Positions 1 through 7,884 of a stretch of 18,222 bases of DNA are shown in pieces (the stretch's first letter is position 1; each line of letters opens with the position of its first letter). This DNA is from Algoriphagus sp. (GTDB taxonomy: Bacteria; Bacteroidota; Bacteroidia; Cytophagales; Cyclobacteriaceae): positions 1 through 18,222 of the forward strand of contig JALRIY010000020.1 of assembly GCA_023255285.1 (NCBI GenBank), given 5' to 3'. Both the position numbers and the translations under genes were made by a program. The notes below the pieces were generated by a model. That model did no database searches and was not told the origin of the DNA. It worked only from the letters and a program-made list of their open reading frames with translations.

Positions 1-348
1 CCCTCCTTTACCACCACCATAAGGGATATCTACTACTGCACATTTCCAGGTCATCCAAGCCGCAAGAGCGCGGACCTCATCCAAATGCACGTCTGGTGCA
101 AATCGAATTCCGCCTTTGGCAGGACCTAAAATATTGGAATGGATCACTCGAATGCCCTCAAAAACCTGGATCTTTCCATTATCCATGGTGATAGGTAGGG
201 AAACAATCACTTGTTTGGCAGGATTCTTTAGGACATTGTACACTTCATCGGAAAGTCCGAGTTTTTCGGCTGCGATGTTAAATCTCTCCATCATGGACTC
301 CAAAGGATTCTCTTTATCCTTTATCGGTGCCGGTTCTATGTAAGCCAT
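1..348 (-). CDS. Glu/Leu/Phe/Val dehydrogenase, N-terminal part (cut by the window edge)
   Basis: This is the first 116 codons of an amino-acid dehydrogenase, most likely an NAD(P)-dependent glutamate dehydrogenase interconverting glutamate with 2-oxoglutarate and ammonia in the cytoplasm. The translated end matches the family's dimerisation/substrate domain: a segment reading VFEGIRVIHSNILGPAKGG, then GIRFAPDVHLDEVRALA, then MTWKCAVVDIPYGGGKGG, which contains the substrate-binding lysines and the glycine-rich stretch of the Glu/Leu/Phe/Val family. The ATG at 348-346 gives an N-terminus (MAYIEPAPIKDKENPLESM) of normal length. The NAD-binding domain lies outside the window. Glutamate versus leucine specificity cannot be settled from this part; glutamate is favoured by overall similarity. 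It sits 65 bp downstream of cdsA on the same strand; no hairpin was seen in that gap. Confidence 0.9.
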   Translation of the reverse strand, partial: MAYIEPAPIKDKENPLESMMERFNIAAEKLGLSDEVYNVLKNPAKQVIVSLPITMDNGKIQVFEGIRVIHSNILGPAKGGIRFAPDVHLDEVRALAAWMTWKCAVVDIPYGGGKGG

Positions 349-413
349 ATTGGGTTTTTAGGTAATATATTACAGGGTGAATTTAAGCAGATTTTTAATT
401 GCCAAGCTTAGAA

Positions 414-1253
414 TTAACAGATTTTCAAGAAAGCAGTAATAAAGGGTGCTGAAAGTAGCAATCCATCAAATCGATCCATAAATCCTCCATGTCCGGGGAG
501 CACAGAACCTGAATCTTTGATTTCTATGGAGCGCTTAAACAGGGACTCGATCAAATCCCCATAGGTCCCGGCAATGATGATGATACCAGCAATAACCAGC
601 CATTTCCAATCGTCCAATACCAAAAAATAGTTGGAAATCACAAATGCGACGATAAGTGCGGAAAATGCCCCGCCGATAAACCCTTCCCAGGATTTTTTGG
701 GGGACACCCGTTCAAAAAGCTTCGTCTTCCCAAAGCGAGTACCAGCAAAATATGCTCCTGTATCACTTGCCCATAAAATAAGAATGCAGCCAACCAAAAT
801 TTCGTAGTGGTACACTGCATCTACGGAAAATACAGCCAAATTCAATAGGGAAAAGGGTACAGCAACGTAAAAAATACCGAGATAGGTATATGCTACTCCA
901 GTGAAGGGTTTTTTATCCGTTTTCTTATAAAGTTTGATGAAGAAGGTCAGGGAGACCAAAGGGAAAATCAGGTAGAGGTATTCGTGAGGCAATCGCTCTT
1001 TTTCTACCATAAAAGTAAGCGCAAAGATCAATAACCCCAGGATGGTACCAAAACTCTTCAGAGGAAGCATGCCATCCAATCCTGATAGTTTGTAAAACTC
1101 CATTTGTGAAGCCCCTAGGATGAGCGCAAAAATCAAAAAGTAAGTCCAATCTGAATATACTAAGGCGGTTAAAATCACTCCTGCCCCCACCACAGAGGTA
1201 ATGGCCCGCTGCCCTAAATTACTGTATTTGTTGATATTAAAACGTGATTTCAT
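414..1253 (-). CDS. cdsA: Phosphatidate cytidylyltransferase
   Basis: This integral membrane enzyme makes CDP-diacylglycerol from phosphatidic acid and CTP, the branch point of bacterial phospholipid synthesis. The 279-residue protein has many hydrophobic segments and carries the CDP-diglyceride synthetase signature near its C-terminus (about residues 237-263): S-x-x-K-R, then K-D-S-G, then LPGHGGFMDRFDG. Upstream motifs typical of the family (SDTGAYFAGTRFGKTKL and SPKKSWEGFIGG) are also intact. The ATG at 1253 lies inside the last codons of the DUF2007 gene (17-bp overlap), suggesting translational coupling. Length is normal for the family (about 270-285 residues). Confidence 0.96.
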   Translation of the reverse strand: MKSRFNINKYSNLGQRAITSVVGAGVILTALVYSDWTYFLIFALILGASQMEFYKLSGLDGMLPLKSFGTILGLLIFALTFMVEKERLPHEYLYLIFPLVSLTFFIKLYKKTDKKPFTGVAYTYLGIFYVAVPFSLLNLAVFSVDAVYHYEILVGCILILWASDTGAYFAGTRFGKTKLFERVSPKKSWEGFIGGAFSALIVAFVISNYFLVLDDWKWLVIAGIIIIAGTYGDLIESLFKRSIEIKDSGSVLPGHGGFMDRFDGLLLSAPFITAFLKIC

Positions 1254-1443
1254 GCTGAATCAATTGAAGTGCATTGATCGATTCATCCCTAGGAACGAGC
1301 ACCTCAAAGGTTCCATTCAATTGATAGACCGTCTCTTTTTTATTTAAGATAAACGCGGCAATCCCCTTGCCTTCCAAGACCCCCCTTACAATTTCTACGC
1401 GTATTTGGTTTTGATCCTCAAATACTTTGGTCCAATTTTTCAT
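1237..1443 (-). CDS. DUF2007-type small signal-transducing-like protein
   Basis: This is a 68-residue soluble protein of the DUF2007 family (putative prokaryotic signal-transducing protein fold). Family hallmarks are visible: an opening KVFEDQNQIRVEIVRGVLEG, where a strand leads into a helix, then an 'IAAFILNK' strand, and a closing FEVLVPRDESINALQLIQ that forms the second beta-alpha half. The molecular role of the family is not established. The frame extends further upstream, but the ATG at 1443 is preferred because family members begin almost directly with the KVF strand; the extra residues (MLDFWFLSLDSF and so on) do not fit. It overlaps the CPBP gene by 26 bp upstream and cdsA by 17 bp downstream, so all three are probably one mRNA. 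Confidence 0.85.
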   Translation of the reverse strand: MKNWTKVFEDQNQIRVEIVRGVLEGKGIAAFILNKKETVYQLNGTFEVLVPRDESINALQLIQHEITF

Positions 1444-2371
1444 CTCTGGTCTGATTGACTTTTTTAAAATAAAGGAATCCAAGGATAAGAACCAAAAGTC
1501 CAGCACCAGCGCCTGGGTAGGATACCGTATCTGTAGCTTGTATATCTAAATCCAAGATGCCCTGATTGGCCGCATATACGAGCAAAACAGTGAGTGTATT
1601 ATTCAAAATATGACCCAGGATAGGGTAAAACAAGCTTCCTGTATAATGGTACAGGTACCCAAACAAAGCACCTAAAAATAAGCGGGGCAAGAATCCGAAA
1701 AACTGTACATGGATTGCTGAAAAAATAAATGCAGTGAGCCATATCCCCCAATGGGCAGAGCGTAAATACCCCTGAAGCTTGGGTTGAAGGAGGCCTCTAA
1801 AAAACAGTTCCTCTCCCACACCGGCAAAAACACCAATCACTAAAATTCCAGTAAGGAGTTCTGGAATAGATTGAAAATCGGTCAAATATTGCGTCAATTC
1901 CATGAGTTGGGTTTCCATCTCTCGCATCCAAGTTTCTAATTCAGCCAAGGAGGCTGGAAGTATTAAATGGGAATTCCAATACACCAAGAGCCCATTGAAA
2001 AGCATCCCTCCAAGGGTAATTACCGTAACCAAGGTCAGATTTTTCAAATTCACCCTACTTCGCTGACTTGCCCAGTGGAGCTCTGCTTTTTCTAAAAAAC
2101 GAATACAAATCCAAGTGGCAACCCAAAATCCTAGACCAGAACCAATCCCTTGGGTAAATAACAAGGCCATTCGGCCATTGGGAATATCGTATTCGCCATT
2201 GACCAAGGCAATTAGCTCTTCCAGGGATACCTGAAATAAAGTAGGAATAAGTGCCATAGCAACCCCTTGGAGTACTACCAAAGTTCCAAACGTCACTAAC
2301 GTAATGACTACCAAGGACAAAAACCAGTTCTTTCGAGAGGCTATTTCAGCCCGAGTATCGTAAATCTCCAT
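1418..2371 (-). CDS. CPBP family intramembrane glutamic endopeptidase
   Basis: This 317-residue multi-pass membrane protein belongs to the CPBP/Rce1-like (CAAX protease, ABI) family. Its conserved motifs are in order: motif 1 EELFFRG at residues 187-193, with the two glutamates and arginine of the EExxxR pattern; motif 2 FSAIH, ending in His221; motif 3 HILNN, with His254 and Asn258. These are the residues associated with metal-independent intramembrane cleavage in Rce1 homologues. The substrate is unknown; in bacteria the family is linked to bacteriocin maturation or immunity and membrane-protein processing, but nothing here fixes the role. It heads the run with DUF2007 and cdsA and is divergent from dusB across only 36 bp. 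Confidence 0.92.
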   Translation of the reverse strand: MEIYDTRAEIASRKNWFLSLVVITLVTFGTLVVLQGVAMALIPTLFQVSLEELIALVNGEYDIPNGRMALLFTQGIGSGLGFWVATWICIRFLEKAELHWASQRSRVNLKNLTLVTVITLGGMLFNGLLVYWNSHLILPASLAELETWMREMETQLMELTQYLTDFQSIPELLTGILVIGVFAGVGEELFFRGLLQPKLQGYLRSAHWGIWLTAFIFSAIHVQFFGFLPRLFLGALFGYLYHYTGSLFYPILGHILNNTLTVLLVYAANQGILDLDIQATDTVSYPGAGAGLLVLILGFLYFKKVNQTRDEKLDQSI

Positions 2372-2378
2372 AATTGGG

Positions 2379-2399
2379 CTAAATTTACACGAAATTTAG
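2379..2399. promoter_or_regulatory. Perfect inverted repeat filling the CPBP/dusB divergent gap
   Basis: CTAAATTT (2379-2386) and AAATTTAG (2392-2399) are perfect reverse complements around a 5-base centre (ACACG). This occupies most of the 36 bp between two divergent start codons. Each arm contains TAAATTT, which resembles the Bacteroidota -7 element TAnnTTTG on both strands. It could be a pair of back-to-back promoters, an operator, or both. The symmetry is directly visible; the role is inferred. Confidence 0.5.
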
Positions 2400-2407
2400 A
2401 ATGTCAC

Positions 2408-3406
2408 GTGGTAAAGATTGGAAATATAGCGTTGGGAGATTTCCCGCTCTTGCTAGCCCCGATGGAGGACGTAAGTGACCCTCCCTTTCGGGCGGTTTGC
2501 AAGCAAAACGGTGCTGATTTAATGTATACCGAGTTTATCAGCTCCGAAGGACTTATTCGCGACGCTGCCAAAAGCGTTCAAAAATTGGATGTATACGATT
2601 ACGAGCGCCCAGTTGGCATTCAAATTTTTGGTGCTGAAATTGAATCTATGCGGGAAGCTGCTGCCATCGCTGAGGCTGCTGGGCCCGATATCTTGGATAT
2701 CAATTACGGTTGTCCCGTACACAAAGTCGCCTGCAAGGGCGCTGGTGCTGGAATCTTACTGGACATCGACAAGATGGTCGCAATGACAGCAGAAATTGTC
2801 AAACGTGTAAATCTGCCCGTTACTGTCAAAACTAGACTAGGCTGGAGCCAGGATACCATTCGAATTGTAGAGGTAGCTGAGCGCCTTCAAGATGTGGGTA
2901 TTCAAGCGATATCCATCCACGCCCGTACCCGTCAACAAATGTATAAGGGAGAGGCGGACTGGTCTTGGCTCAACTTAGTCAAGGATAATCCTAGGCTTCA
3001 CATCCCTGTGTTCGGGAATGGAGATATAGATAGCCCAGAAAAGGCAGCCGAATACCGAGCCAAATACAACGTTGATGGCATCATGATCGGAAGGGCATCT
3101 ATTGGATATCCCTGGATTTTTAATGAAATCAAGCACTTTTTTGCCACGGGTGAAAAACTTATTGCCCCAGATTTAAGCGAGCGTCTTGCGGTCACCAAAA
3201 AGCACTTGGATTTTTCAATCGAGTGGAAAGGCGAAAAGCAAGGGATCTTGGAAATGCGCAGACACTACACGAATTACTTCAGAGGCATGCCCAACTTCAA
3301 ACCATTCCGCACCGAAATGGTTACGGCAGAGCACTATTCGGAAGTAGTATCAATTTTGGATCGGGTACAAGAAACCTACGCGGATTACGAATTTCTATCG
3401 CTTTAA
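2408..3406 (+). CDS. dusB: tRNA-dihydrouridine synthase, DusB type
   Basis: This FMN enzyme reduces specific uridines of tRNA to dihydrouridine. The 332-residue protein opens with GNIALGDFPLLLAPMEDVSDPPFR, the Dus signature for the FMN barrel start. Catalytic Cys102 lies in NYGCPVHKVACKGAGAG, the GCPxxKV motif. Later it has VTVKTRLGW, ISIHART, FGNGDI and GIMIGRASIGYPWIF, which line the flavin and tRNA site. The start is GTG at 2408, followed by GTA; no ATG exists in frame upstream, and GTG gives the expected MVKIGNI N-terminus. Its promoter must lie in the 36-bp divergent gap or inside the CPBP coding region. Confidence 0.95.
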   Translation: MVKIGNIALGDFPLLLAPMEDVSDPPFRAVCKQNGADLMYTEFISSEGLIRDAAKSVQKLDVYDYERPVGIQIFGAEIESMREAAAIAEAAGPDILDINYGCPVHKVACKGAGAGILLDIDKMVAMTAEIVKRVNLPVTVKTRLGWSQDTIRIVEVAERLQDVGIQAISIHARTRQQMYKGEADWSWLNLVKDNPRLHIPVFGNGDIDSPEKAAEYRAKYNVDGIMIGRASIGYPWIFNEIKHFFATGEKLIAPDLSERLAVTKKHLDFSIEWKGEKQGILEMRRHYTNYFRGMPNFKPFRTEMVTAEHYSEVVSILDRVQETYADYEFLSL

Positions 3407-3483
3407 CCTATGCTTGCCGCTTTCTAGGAAATTAAACTATCCTGCCCTAGAATTTGACTTTCTTTGCCTTCACTTATCCACCC

Positions 3484-4380
3484 ATGACCTCCATTTCTTC
3501 AGAAAATAGTTTAAAAAATTGGACGCTCCTTGTAGTGTTAACCTTGATCTGGGGTAGTTCCTTTATTTTGATCAAAAGAGGATTGGAAGTGTTTTCTCCG
3601 GGAGAGGTCGGTGCTTACCGAATGGTAGCAGCAGCAAGTTTACTGCTCCCTTTATCTCTTCCAAGGATCAAACAGCTCAGTAAAAGCCAAGTAAAAAACT
3701 TACTTGTAACTGGCCTATTGGGCAGTTTTATCCCCGCTTTCCTATTTCCCATTGCACAAACGCAGCTGAGTAGTTCACTTACAGGCGTATTGAATGCATT
3801 GACTCCACTTTTCGTAGTCCTGGTGGGAGCCTTATTTTTCAATACCTCCATCACCAAAAGAAATGGAATAGGCCTAGTAATTGCATTTTTGGGCGTTATT
3901 ATCTTAGTTACATTTAAAGAGGGTGGAGGATGGGATTCCTTATCCAACATCAATGCCTATGCCTTGTATGTCATTGCAGCTTGCATTTGCTACAGCATCA
4001 ACTTACACTTTATCAAAACAAGATTTACCAAACTCAAGTCCATCGAAATTTCTTCCATTTCCTTGTTGATGATTCTTCCAATGGCTCTGATTTATTTGTT
4101 TGCAGGAACCAACTTTTCCTACAAAATGGCTACCCACCCCGACGCTTGGGAGGCCTTGGGCTACGTGACTTTGCTAGGAATGGTAGGTACTGCTACTGCT
4201 TTGATTCTATTCAATATCATGATCAAAAGTGCAAGCCCTTTCTTTGCAAGTCTAGTTACTTACACCATCCCTATTGTAGCCATCCTTTGGGGAGTGTTGG
4301 ATGGGGAAGTACTACTATTAGGGCATTACTTAGGGATAGCTGCAGTAATTGTTGGCGTCTGGGTAGGAAATAGAAAATAA
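3484..4380 (+). CDS. EamA/DMT superfamily permease
   Basis: This 298-residue membrane protein of the drug/metabolite transporter superfamily has two tandem EamA repeats and about ten transmembrane segments. Visible hallmarks are the N-terminal LTLIWGSSFILIKRGLEVFSP, which starts EamA repeat 1, and in the second half LGMVGTATALILFNIMIK followed by FFASLVTYTIPIVAILWG, the usual repeat 2 ending. Such proteins export or import small metabolites such as amino acids; the substrate cannot be read from the sequence. The frame stays open to a TTG at 3454, but the ATG at 3484 is preferred because it sits at the usual distance before helix 1. It follows dusB by 77 bp on the same strand and converges with the DUF3810 gene. 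Confidence 0.92.
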   Translation: MTSISSENSLKNWTLLVVLTLIWGSSFILIKRGLEVFSPGEVGAYRMVAAASLLLPLSLPRIKQLSKSQVKNLLVTGLLGSFIPAFLFPIAQTQLSSSLTGVLNALTPLFVVLVGALFFNTSITKRNGIGLVIAFLGVIILVTFKEGGGWDSLSNINAYALYVIAACICYSINLHFIKTRFTKLKSIEISSISLLMILPMALIYLFAGTNFSYKMATHPDAWEALGYVTLLGMVGTATALILFNIMIKSASPFFASLVTYTIPIVAILWGVLDGEVLLLGHYLGIAAVIVGVWVGNRK

Positions 4381-4435
4381 CCATAATTACTACATCCCCA
4401 CATAAAAAATCTAAGCTTCCTCAAAACATTCCAGT

Positions 4436-5530
4436 TCATTCAAAATTAACTCCCTCTCCATTTTTTGTTGCCTTTTTGTGCCATGCAAAAGCAAGCATGG
4501 GCAATTGCTGGTACGACTGGATTCCCGCCTTAACTCCCTGTGACTTTAAAAATAAATCATTAGACTTTCGACTCAAGGCAAGCCAAATTGGAGGAAACGC
4601 TTCTCCGGCTGCTCGAATGGAAATTAAATCTTGGCGAATACCGCTCGGGAGTATTTCCACCCAGCATAAAGCGCCATCTGGGTCCATCACATAGTAATCC
4701 CGAAGTTGGTACCGTAGCAATACTAGGTGCGCTGCATACCGTAAAATCGGATTTTCCGCACGAGTGCAAACTACCCAAGCAATAAAACTGGCCTCCCCCT
4801 CATCGGTTACGCCCAGGCTATGTGCCATCTCGTGGGCTATGGTAAATGGTTTTTCTAAGGCATGCAAAGCTGGATCGAGGTAGCTTTCCCCAGTGAAGGG
4901 GAAGTATATTCCAAGGATACCCATTCTCCGCATCATTCCTTGAGGAGGAAACTGTTTGGTACGGGGTCGACCCGTAAAATTCAAGGATAATACTCCCGAA
5001 TTTTGGGCTAAGGTCGCCCGAACTTCAGATTCCAAAGCAGCGTAATCCATCACCTCGCAAAAGGCCGTGGTATCTTGTGTGATTTGCCCACGACTCAGGA
5101 CAGCCAAGTGCTGCGATCGATTTATTTCTTCAGTCAACTGCGACAAGCTGAGTGGTTTGGGTTGTAGGGACAGTCGCTCGATGATGGGAGTGCGCTGGTA
5201 ATTGTAACCCCAAAGAAACAAAAACAAGAAAATTAGTGCTCCCAAACCATTAGCGGCTGTTTGCATCAAATACTTCCACCGGTTTTTTACTCCTTTAAGT
5301 TGAAAAAATCGACGCAATACTAGACCAAAAAGCCAAAAAATCAATCCGAAAAACAAGTAAGCAGTAGGAAATGGCAAGGACCCCAAACTGTAGTCAATTC
5401 CATTTCGAATAATTGGAAAGATACTTAGGGAATAGATTTGATCCGTGAGTTCAGGAAAGGATCCAGCGAGCAGTCGAAGTCCAAGTGCAAATAATCCTAG
5501 GAATGCCCAGATCCAATTGGATTTAACCAT
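4436..5530 (-). CDS. DUF3810 domain-containing membrane protein with zinc-protease-like HExxH motif
   Basis: This 364-residue protein matches the DUF3810 family common in Bacteroidota and Firmicutes. It has three N-terminal hydrophobic helices (about residues 7-23, 55-75 and 93-110) and then a long soluble region. That region carries HEMAH at 233-237, followed by SLGVTDEGEASF, an HExxH-x(n)-E arrangement suggestive of a membrane-anchored zinc metallopeptidase. Peptidase activity is inferred; the biological function of the family is not known to me. It starts 11 bp after the nfu stop codon, so the two are probably cotranscribed. It ends 55 bp from the convergent DMT gene, with no obvious terminator between them. 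Confidence 0.85.
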   Translation of the reverse strand: MVKSNWIWAFLGLFALGLRLLAGSFPELTDQIYSLSIFPIIRNGIDYSLGSLPFPTAYLFFGLIFWLFGLVLRRFFQLKGVKNRWKYLMQTAANGLGALIFLFLFLWGYNYQRTPIIERLSLQPKPLSLSQLTEEINRSQHLAVLSRGQITQDTTAFCEVMDYAALESEVRATLAQNSGVLSLNFTGRPRTKQFPPQGMMRRMGILGIYFPFTGESYLDPALHALEKPFTIAHEMAHSLGVTDEGEASFIAWVVCTRAENPILRYAAHLVLLRYQLRDYYVMDPDGALCWVEILPSGIRQDLISIRAAGEAFPPIWLALSRKSNDLFLKSQGVKAGIQSYQQLPMLAFAWHKKATKNGEGVNFE

Positions 5531-5541
5531 GTAAAAAGGAC

Positions 5542-6123
5542 TTACACTCCCTCCGCCTGCACTTCCTTCACCTCAGGAAGCATGCGGGTAAGCAGATTTT
5601 GAATTCCCGCCTTCAAGGTAACTGTACTCGAAGGACAGCCCGAACAAGAACCTTGCAAAAGTACCTTCACCACCCCATCTGCAAAGGAATGAAATACAAT
5701 TGCCCCACCGTCCTGCTCCACTGCAGGTCTGATGTATTCGTCTAGAATGCCTTTGATTTTTTTAACGATCTCTGAATCGTTTTCATCAAACAAGGGATCT
5801 TTTTCAATTAGCACCTGCACTGCCTTTTGGCCGGACTCTAGATACTGGCGAATATGGTCCCGAAAAATGGTCTGAACCTCAGTCCATTCTACCTCTTCAG
5901 ACTTGGTAATGGTTACAAAGTTGGAAGCAATAAAGACGCGTTGTACAGCGGCAAAATTGAATAGCTCCTGAGCCAACTGACTTGCTCCAGCACTTTCTGC
6001 ATCCGGAAAATCATAACTTACACCCTCCTCCACCAACATAAAGTTGGCTACAAACTTTAAAGAGTTGGGATTGGGATTGGCCTCCATGTAGAGGTGAACG
6101 GGTCTAGCTTGCGCTTTTAACAT
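5542..6123 (-). CDS. Nfu/NifU-type iron-sulfur cluster scaffold or carrier
   Basis: This cytoplasmic protein carries Fe-S clusters to apo-proteins. The 193 residues form two domains. The N-terminal Nfu domain (about 8-95) has the typical YMEANPNPNSLKFVANFML opening. The C-terminal NifU-like domain (about 115-190) has DEYIRPAVEQDGGAIVF followed by the cluster-binding CxxC, Cys160 and Cys163, in GSCSGCPSST. Both cysteines are present, so it should be functional. The start at 6123 gives the family's usual short lead-in (MLKAQARPVHLY). It is upstream of the DUF3810 gene by 11 bp. Symbol left blank because Nfu, NfuA and NifU names are used inconsistently for this architecture. Confidence 0.93.
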   Translation of the reverse strand: MLKAQARPVHLYMEANPNPNSLKFVANFMLVEEGVSYDFPDAESAGASQLAQELFNFAAVQRVFIASNFVTITKSEEVEWTEVQTIFRDHIRQYLESGQKAVQVLIEKDPLFDENDSEIVKKIKGILDEYIRPAVEQDGGAIVFHSFADGVVKVLLQGSCSGCPSSTVTLKAGIQNLLTRMLPEVKEVQAEGV

Positions 6124-6264
6124 GTCAGAAAAAGGATTTTAATATGTGAAACCAAATTTTGACTTAGAAGTTCCGAGCCCATTGCTTTTTATTTAATTTT
6201 TTATGATTATCTGCATTATTACCTGTTACCAAATAAAAATAAGGTTTGAAGTTCATTTTAATGA

Positions 6265-6299
6265 GCTGTAGGCTGCCTGCAGACCGCGGTCTCTCGACG
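6265..6299. repeat. Short array of degenerate 7-bp units (GC-rich) with palindrome
   Basis: Four consecutive heptamers of the form GCnGnnn can be read: GCTGTAG, GCTGCCT, GCAGACC, GCGGTCT (6265-6292), followed by CTCGACG. They include a perfect 12-bp palindrome AGACCGCGGTCT (6281-6292). This GC-rich island stands out in the otherwise AT-rich 232-bp gap between nfu and the ThuA gene, which has no gene I can support. No function is proposed. Confidence 0.4.
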
Positions 6300-6355
6300 A
6301 TTATCATCAGTAATTCAAAGTTGAGCCAATCCAAAAGTAGAATCGCTATAAACCA

Positions 6356-7105
6356 TTACTTTTTTGGAAGTTTCCCTTTAGCTGCATACCAAATTCCTCC
6401 GTACAAGTGCTTTAAGAAGTCGGCATCTTCCCATACTGCATCCACATGGCCAAGGGCAGTGTAAAAAACTCTCCCTCCATCAAACTCATGGTACCAAGCC
6501 ATTGGATGGTTGGCCCCCATGGCTTTTGCAGGCTGGTAAGTAGTCTCATCTGCTTGAATCAAGACCTTGATGGCCGGGTTCATGCTCTTAAACTCATACA
6601 ACTCGTCAGTCCAAAGCAAGTTTTCAGGCAAATGCCAGGTGGCAGGATGCGAACGGTCCACCACGTGCAAGCGTAAGGTTTGCTGACGAGGATGGGCAAG
6701 AAAGTAGCCTCCAATCATCTGGTTGTACCAAGGCCATTCGTATTCTGTGTCGGTAGCGGAATGAATTCCAACCACTCCTTTACCTGATTGGACAAACTTT
6801 TGAAAAGCAGCTTTCTGAGTTTCATTAAATATCGTCCCAGTGGTACTCATCAGCACCACTGCATCGTATTTAGCAAGATTCTCGTCAGAGAATTGTGTAG
6901 CATCCTCAGTAGTGTACACTGAAAACACATGCTTTTCACTCATTTTTTTCAAGGCCATCACTCCATTAGGGATGGACTGGTGTCTAAATCCTGTTGTTTT
7001 TGAAAAAACTAAAACACGAAACTGTCCCCCTTGCTGCGCATAAGACGCAACGTTTAGCAAGAAGAATAGCACAAAGGTCAAGGCAATAGCACTTCGGGTT
7101 TTCAT
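6356..7105 (-). CDS. Secreted ThuA domain-containing protein
   Basis: This is a 249-residue exported protein. Residues 1-23 form a Sec signal peptide ending ASYA before QQGG. The remainder is a ThuA domain (class I glutamine amidotransferase-like fold, related to trehalose-utilisation proteins): FRVLVFSKTTGFRHQSIPNG at the start, a YDAVVLMSTTG strand, GKGVVGIHSATDTEYEWPWY, then GGYFLAHP and the closing RVFYTALGHVDAVWEDADF. ThuA-like proteins in Bacteroidota are often near sugar or glycan breakdown genes, but the reaction is unknown for most, and here the neighbours are an SDR and a VanX-like dipeptidase. It starts 26 bp downstream of the M15 gene, so it is likely the third gene of that transcript. 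Confidence 0.9.
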   Translation of the reverse strand: MKTRSAIALTFVLFFLLNVASYAQQGGQFRVLVFSKTTGFRHQSIPNGVMALKKMSEKHVFSVYTTEDATQFSDENLAKYDAVVLMSTTGTIFNETQKAAFQKFVQSGKGVVGIHSATDTEYEWPWYNQMIGGYFLAHPRQQTLRLHVVDRSHPATWHLPENLLWTDELYEFKSMNPAIKVLIQADETTYQPAKAMGANHPMAWYHEFDGGRVFYTALGHVDAVWEDADFLKHLYGGIWYAAKGKLPKK

Positions 7106-7131
7106 GGGTCTTTTTAGTTTATGGGATTGAG

Positions 7132-7884
7132 TTAGTTTATTAAGGAAAATTTTTCTTCAGCTTCTTTACGTGAAAATGCATTGAAATGCCACCATTCGCT
7201 ACCTATTCCTGTAAATCCTGCGCCTTTCATCACCTTTCTCAGGATTTCTCTATTTGCTACCTGCGATTTGGTGATTTTTTCTTCTGCCAGCATCTGCAAT
7301 TCACGATCGGGATATGCCGGGTAGCCAAAGTAATCAAAAGGGGTACCCATATCTAGAGGTTTGCCTGACTTTAGATCAAAAATAGTCAGGTCTACTGCCA
7401 GTCCATAATTGTGAAGCCCTCCAATTTTAGGATCGGAAACATACAAAGGCTTGATGCTGTCCGGCTTGTCCAAGCTGTCCCACAAAATCTGCTGAACACG
7501 TAGCGGGCGCACGCCATCGTATACCAAAAGACTCAAATTAGGGTACTCTTTTTGCAATGCTACCTGTGCTTTTCCTAGCATCTCAGCAGCAATAGGTCGT
7601 AAGTAGCATTGCGTAAGATCACCGTACACATCCTGCTGGAAAAAATTATCTTCCGTAGAATATTTCAATTCCACTTGAATGCCAGGAATCTCCCCCTGAA
7701 TATTTACTAATCCTTGCTCCTGAAGCGATTTTTCTAAGTCTATACCAGTCAATTCCTCCTCGCTGCTCGCTGCATCTTCCTCGAAAAGAGAGTCTCGCTG
7801 TGCGGTAGAAAAAGATTGCTGGTCACTTTTTGGAGCGGAGCAGGCCAAAGTCAAGCTTAGAAATAGGTAGCCAAACTTTCTCAT
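7132..7884 (-). CDS. VanX-like D-Ala-D-Ala dipeptidase (M15 family) lipoprotein
   Basis: This zinc metallopeptidase of family M15D would cleave D-Ala-D-Ala or similar dipeptides, probably in the periplasm. The N-terminus MRKFGYLFLSLTLACS has a lipobox with Cys15, so the mature protein is likely a lipoprotein with an acidic, disordered linker to about residue 55. Zinc ligands are present: His158 and Asp165 in LHNYGLAVDL, and His233 in SEWWHF (with Glu230 as the likely general base). Arg126 in YDGVRPL corresponds to the conserved arginine of VanX. The family segment GTPFDYFG is also present. Its ATG overlaps the SDR stop codon by four bases (ATGA). Nothing resembling vanH, vanA or their regulators is nearby, so a resistance role is not suggested; peptidoglycan dipeptide recycling is more likely. 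Confidence 0.9.
   Translation of the reverse strand: MRKFGYLFLSLTLACSAPKSDQQSFSTAQRDSLFEEDAASSEEELTGIDLEKSLQEQGLVNIQGEIPGIQVELKYSTEDNFFQQDVYGDLTQCYLRPIAAEMLGKAQVALQKEYPNLSLLVYDGVRPLRVQQILWDSLDKPDSIKPLYVSDPKIGGLHNYGLAVDLTIFDLKSGKPLDMGTPFDYFGYPAYPDRELQMLAEEKITKSQVANREILRKVMKGAGFTGIGSEWWHFNAFSRKEAEEKFSLIN

Noticed and set aside
3454..3483. TTG start extending the DMT transporter by ten residues
   Set aside because: The extension MTFFAFTYPP adds nothing seen in the family, and the ATG at 3484 gives a standard N-terminus.
3930..4373. A 147-codon plus-strand open frame inside the DMT transporter gene
   Set aside because: It lies fully inside the clear EamA gene in another frame, has a scrambled composition rich in Cys, His and Leu, and has no family resemblance.
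7132..7884. Vancomycin resistance vanX cluster
   Set aside because: The protein is VanX-like, but no VanH, VanA or VanRS-type genes are present, and the lipoprotein form fits a housekeeping periplasmic dipeptidase.
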